Source: Nitrospirota bacterium
Lineage (GTDB): Bacteria; Nitrospirota; Nitrospiria; Nitrospirales; UBA8639
Direction of reading: 5' to 3'
Length of the DNA: 8,118 nucleotides
Assembly: GCA_003228495.1 (NCBI GenBank)
Contig: QIDY01000252.1
Span: forward strand, 1 to 8,118
Shown: piece after piece, positions 7,510 to 8,118 of the stretch
Numbering within the stretch: the stretch's first letter is position 1
Layout: each line of letters begins with the position of its first letter
Notes under the pieces: model-generated
What the model was told of the DNA's origin: nothing
Databases searched by the model: none
Seen by the model: only the letters and a program-made list of their open reading frames with translations
Position numbers and translations under genes: made by a program

Positions 7510-7613
7510 ATGTGATCCTCCTTCAAAAAAGTAAAGTCCAAAAATACAACAAGGCATTCCCCTCCTAATGCAAGAAGGGCATAGAGATTCTCAATCTTTC
7601 CCGTTAGCGAAAT
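7506..7613 (-). CDS. Possible ATT-initiated 35-residue leader peptide
   Basis: A perfect AAGGAGGT at 7621-7628 is followed after 7 bases by ATT at 7613. No ATG, GTG or TTG lies at a usable distance in any frame. From this ATT the frame stays open for 35 codons and ends in TGA at 7506-7508, which overlaps the dehydratase ATG as ATGA. The peptide would begin (M)SLTGKIENLYALLALGG and continue with ECLVVFLDFTF, then a charged end. It is hydrophobic in its middle, has one cysteine (C20) and a Gly-Gly at 17-18. AUU initiation is established for infC and pcnB in E. coli, where it makes translation sensitive to IF3. The promoter at 7640-7669 would give a 5' leader of about 20 bases, normal for a coding gene. 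I do not recognise the peptide. It could be a regulatory leader, a small membrane peptide, a mutated ATG start, or chance openness. Confidence 0.4.
   Translation of the reverse strand: MSLTGKIENLYALLALGGECLVVFLDFTFLKEDHI
7517..7523 (-). promoter_or_regulatory. Ribosome binding site that fixes the dehydratase start
   Basis: AAGGAGG on the minus strand ends 7 bases before the ATG at 7509. This is an ideal sequence and spacing and is why the start at 7557 is rejected. Confidence 0.85.
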
Positions 7614-7620
7614 GCGATTG

Positions 7621-7628
7621 ACCTCCTT
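7621..7628 (-). promoter_or_regulatory. Perfect Shine-Dalgarno sequence without a canonical start codon
   Basis: AAGGAGGT on the minus strand lies about 5 bases after the predicted transcription start. The only start-like codon at the right distance is ATT (7611-7613), which opens a frame running into the dehydratase start. It lies about 112 bases from the dehydratase ATG, so it cannot serve that gene directly. Confidence 0.6.
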
Positions 7629-7639
7629 AAACTTTATTG

Positions 7640-7669
7640 ATTATAGACACTAGCAAGTTCCGTAGACAA
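7640..7669 (-). promoter_or_regulatory. Promoter of the leader/dehydratase/radical SAM operon
   Basis: TTGTCT (-35, 7664-7669), an 18-base spacer and a perfect TATAAT (-10, 7640-7645) on the minus strand. The predicted start is near 7633. A perfect inverted repeat brackets the -35 box, so the promoter may be controlled by a DNA-binding protein. Confidence 0.65.
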
Positions 7670-7681
7670 TTCAACTTGCTA
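7651..7681. repeat. Perfect 9-bp inverted repeat, operator-like, around the -35 box
   Basis: TAGCAAGTT (7651-7659) and AACTTGCTA (7673-7681) are exact reverse complements separated by 13 bases. Their centres are 22 bp apart, about two helical turns, as for a dimeric regulator bound on one face. One arm lies in the promoter spacer and the other just upstream of the -35, so a bound protein would block RNA polymerase. It is not followed by a T-run, so it does not look like a terminator. Confidence 0.5.
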
Positions 7682-7898
7682 CTTCCCGTTGATTGCTGAG
7701 GGAATCATTGTTCAAAAACGGCAATTGAAATATGAATTCTACATAGAGACTCCTCGCCTGCCTTAGGAAGTGTGGCAGTTGAACGATCAAGAGAAATTTA
7801 AGTGTGACGTTACTTGTGGGGTCCAAAAACTTCCCTTATACGCAAAGAACAGAGGGCACGTTTCTTACTTAATAGAAACAACATTACCAAAAGATCAA

Positions 7899-7928
7899 TT
7901 GACAATCGGATTCTTGGGCAGGTAGATA
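7899..7928 (+). promoter_or_regulatory. Possible promoter of the gene starting at 8045
   Basis: A perfect TTGACA (7899-7904) is followed after 18 bases by TAGATA (7923-7928), a weak -10. Transcription would start near 7935 and give a leader of about 110 bases. The weak -10 makes this uncertain. Confidence 0.35.
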
Positions 7929-7934
7929 CTCTGT

Positions 7935-8021
7935 CGCTGGTTTACTGTCTCATTCATTCAGGCTTTGCCAGACATGGTTTTCAGCGGATACGACCTAGGT
8001 GATTGGGTAGCAAAACCAGCG
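7935..8021 (+). repeat. Competing inverted repeats in the leader of the 8045 gene
   Basis: CGCTGGTTT (7935-7943) is the exact reverse complement of AAACCAGCG (8013-8021). The same 3' arm can instead pair with TGGTTTT (7975-7981) through AAAACCA (8012-8018). The two stems exclude each other and end about 10 bases before the AAGGAG of the downstream gene. An 8-base palindrome, ACCTAGGT (7993-8000), lies between. This could be a simple switch or chance. Confidence 0.3.
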
Positions 8022-8044
8022 GTGATTTTTCAAGGAGTGGTGTC

Positions 8045-8118
8045 ATGCCGGTGAATGCGCTTCGAAAATCAGGAGCCAGGATGAGTCTTCAGGAGGCTCA
8101 GGACCGAGTTGGAAAACT
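8045..8118 (+). CDS. Start of an unrecognised protein (cut by window edge)
   Basis: The frame opens with ATG at 8045, preceded by AAGGAG (8032-8037) at an ideal 7-base spacing, and stays open to the window end. The 24 visible residues begin MPVNALRKSGARMSLQ and are basic then mixed-charge, with no signal peptide or membrane segment. A second in-frame ATG at 8081 also has a purine-rich AGGAG before it, so the mature start is not certain. Too little is visible to name a family. It is transcribed divergently from the dehydratase/radical SAM operon. Confidence 0.6.
   Translation, partial: MPVNALRKSGARMSLQEAQDRVGK

Larger units (their letters stand above)
7682..8044. other. Gene-free spacer between divergent transcription units
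   Basis: About 360 bases with no coding frame I can support. It holds a small GC-rich hairpin (CTGCC/GGCAG, 7758-7778), a possible plus-strand promoter (7899-7928), and inverted repeats before the plus-strand gene at 8045. A 62-codon frame at 7814 starts with TTG, has no ribosome binding site and looks random. Confidence 0.5.

Noticed and set aside
7510..7557. N-terminal extension of the dehydratase from ATG 7557
   Set aside because: The 16 added residues are unlike the family, and the start at 7509 has an ideally spaced AAGGAGG; kept only as an alternative.
7814..8002. Plus-strand frame of 62 codons in the spacer
   Set aside because: It starts with TTG, has no ribosome binding site, has a random-looking basic composition, and overlaps the candidate promoter and leader of the next gene.
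1..8118. CRISPR array, insertion sequence or phage attachment site, including integration at the tRNA genes
   Set aside because: No regularly spaced direct repeats, transposase or integrase motifs, or partial duplication of a tRNA 3' end were seen.

Overview
The window looks like ordinary chromosomal DNA of a free-living Gram-negative (diderm) bacterium. It carries a Tol/Exb-type envelope energy module, a periplasmic MltD-like lytic transglycosylase and a TPR membrane protein. The moderate base composition, the gene content and the pairing with a cobalamin-type radical SAM RiPP enzyme suggest the Nitrospirota (Nitrospira-like) to me, but this is an inference from gene style, not a demonstrated assignment.

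Layout. Positions 1-1551 (minus strand) hold tolQ/exbB, tolR/exbD and the first 129 codons of a TonB/TolA-type protein cut by the window edge, tightly packed as one operon. Directly upstream on the same strand lie tRNA-Asp(GTC) and tRNA-Val(TAC), both with an encoded CCA end. A full-consensus promoter sits in front of tRNA-Val and I see no terminator before tolQ. A second near-consensus promoter fires divergently into a single-pass TPR protein (2090-2905, plus). This gene converges on a 688-residue LysM-rich MltD-type transglycosylase (2942-5008, minus), which has its own promoter.

Positions 5209-7640 (minus) form an operon of a pterin-4a-carbinolamine dehydratase and a B12-binding radical SAM protein of the RiPP-maturation C-methyltransferase type. 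Between the operon promoter and the dehydratase lies the least conventional part of the window. A perfect Shine-Dalgarno sequence is not followed by ATG, GTG or TTG but by ATT, and this opens a 35-codon frame that ends in an ATGA overlap with the dehydratase start. A perfect 9-bp inverted repeat brackets the -35 box of the same promoter. Positions 7682-8044 are gene-free, with a possible plus-strand promoter and competing inverted repeats, and lead to the first 24 codons of an unrecognised plus-strand gene.

The most interesting candidate system is therefore the 7506-7681 control region plus the dehydratase/radical SAM pair: a hidden small ORF, possibly a regulatory leader or (speculatively) a precursor peptide, coupled to a peptide-modifying enzyme.
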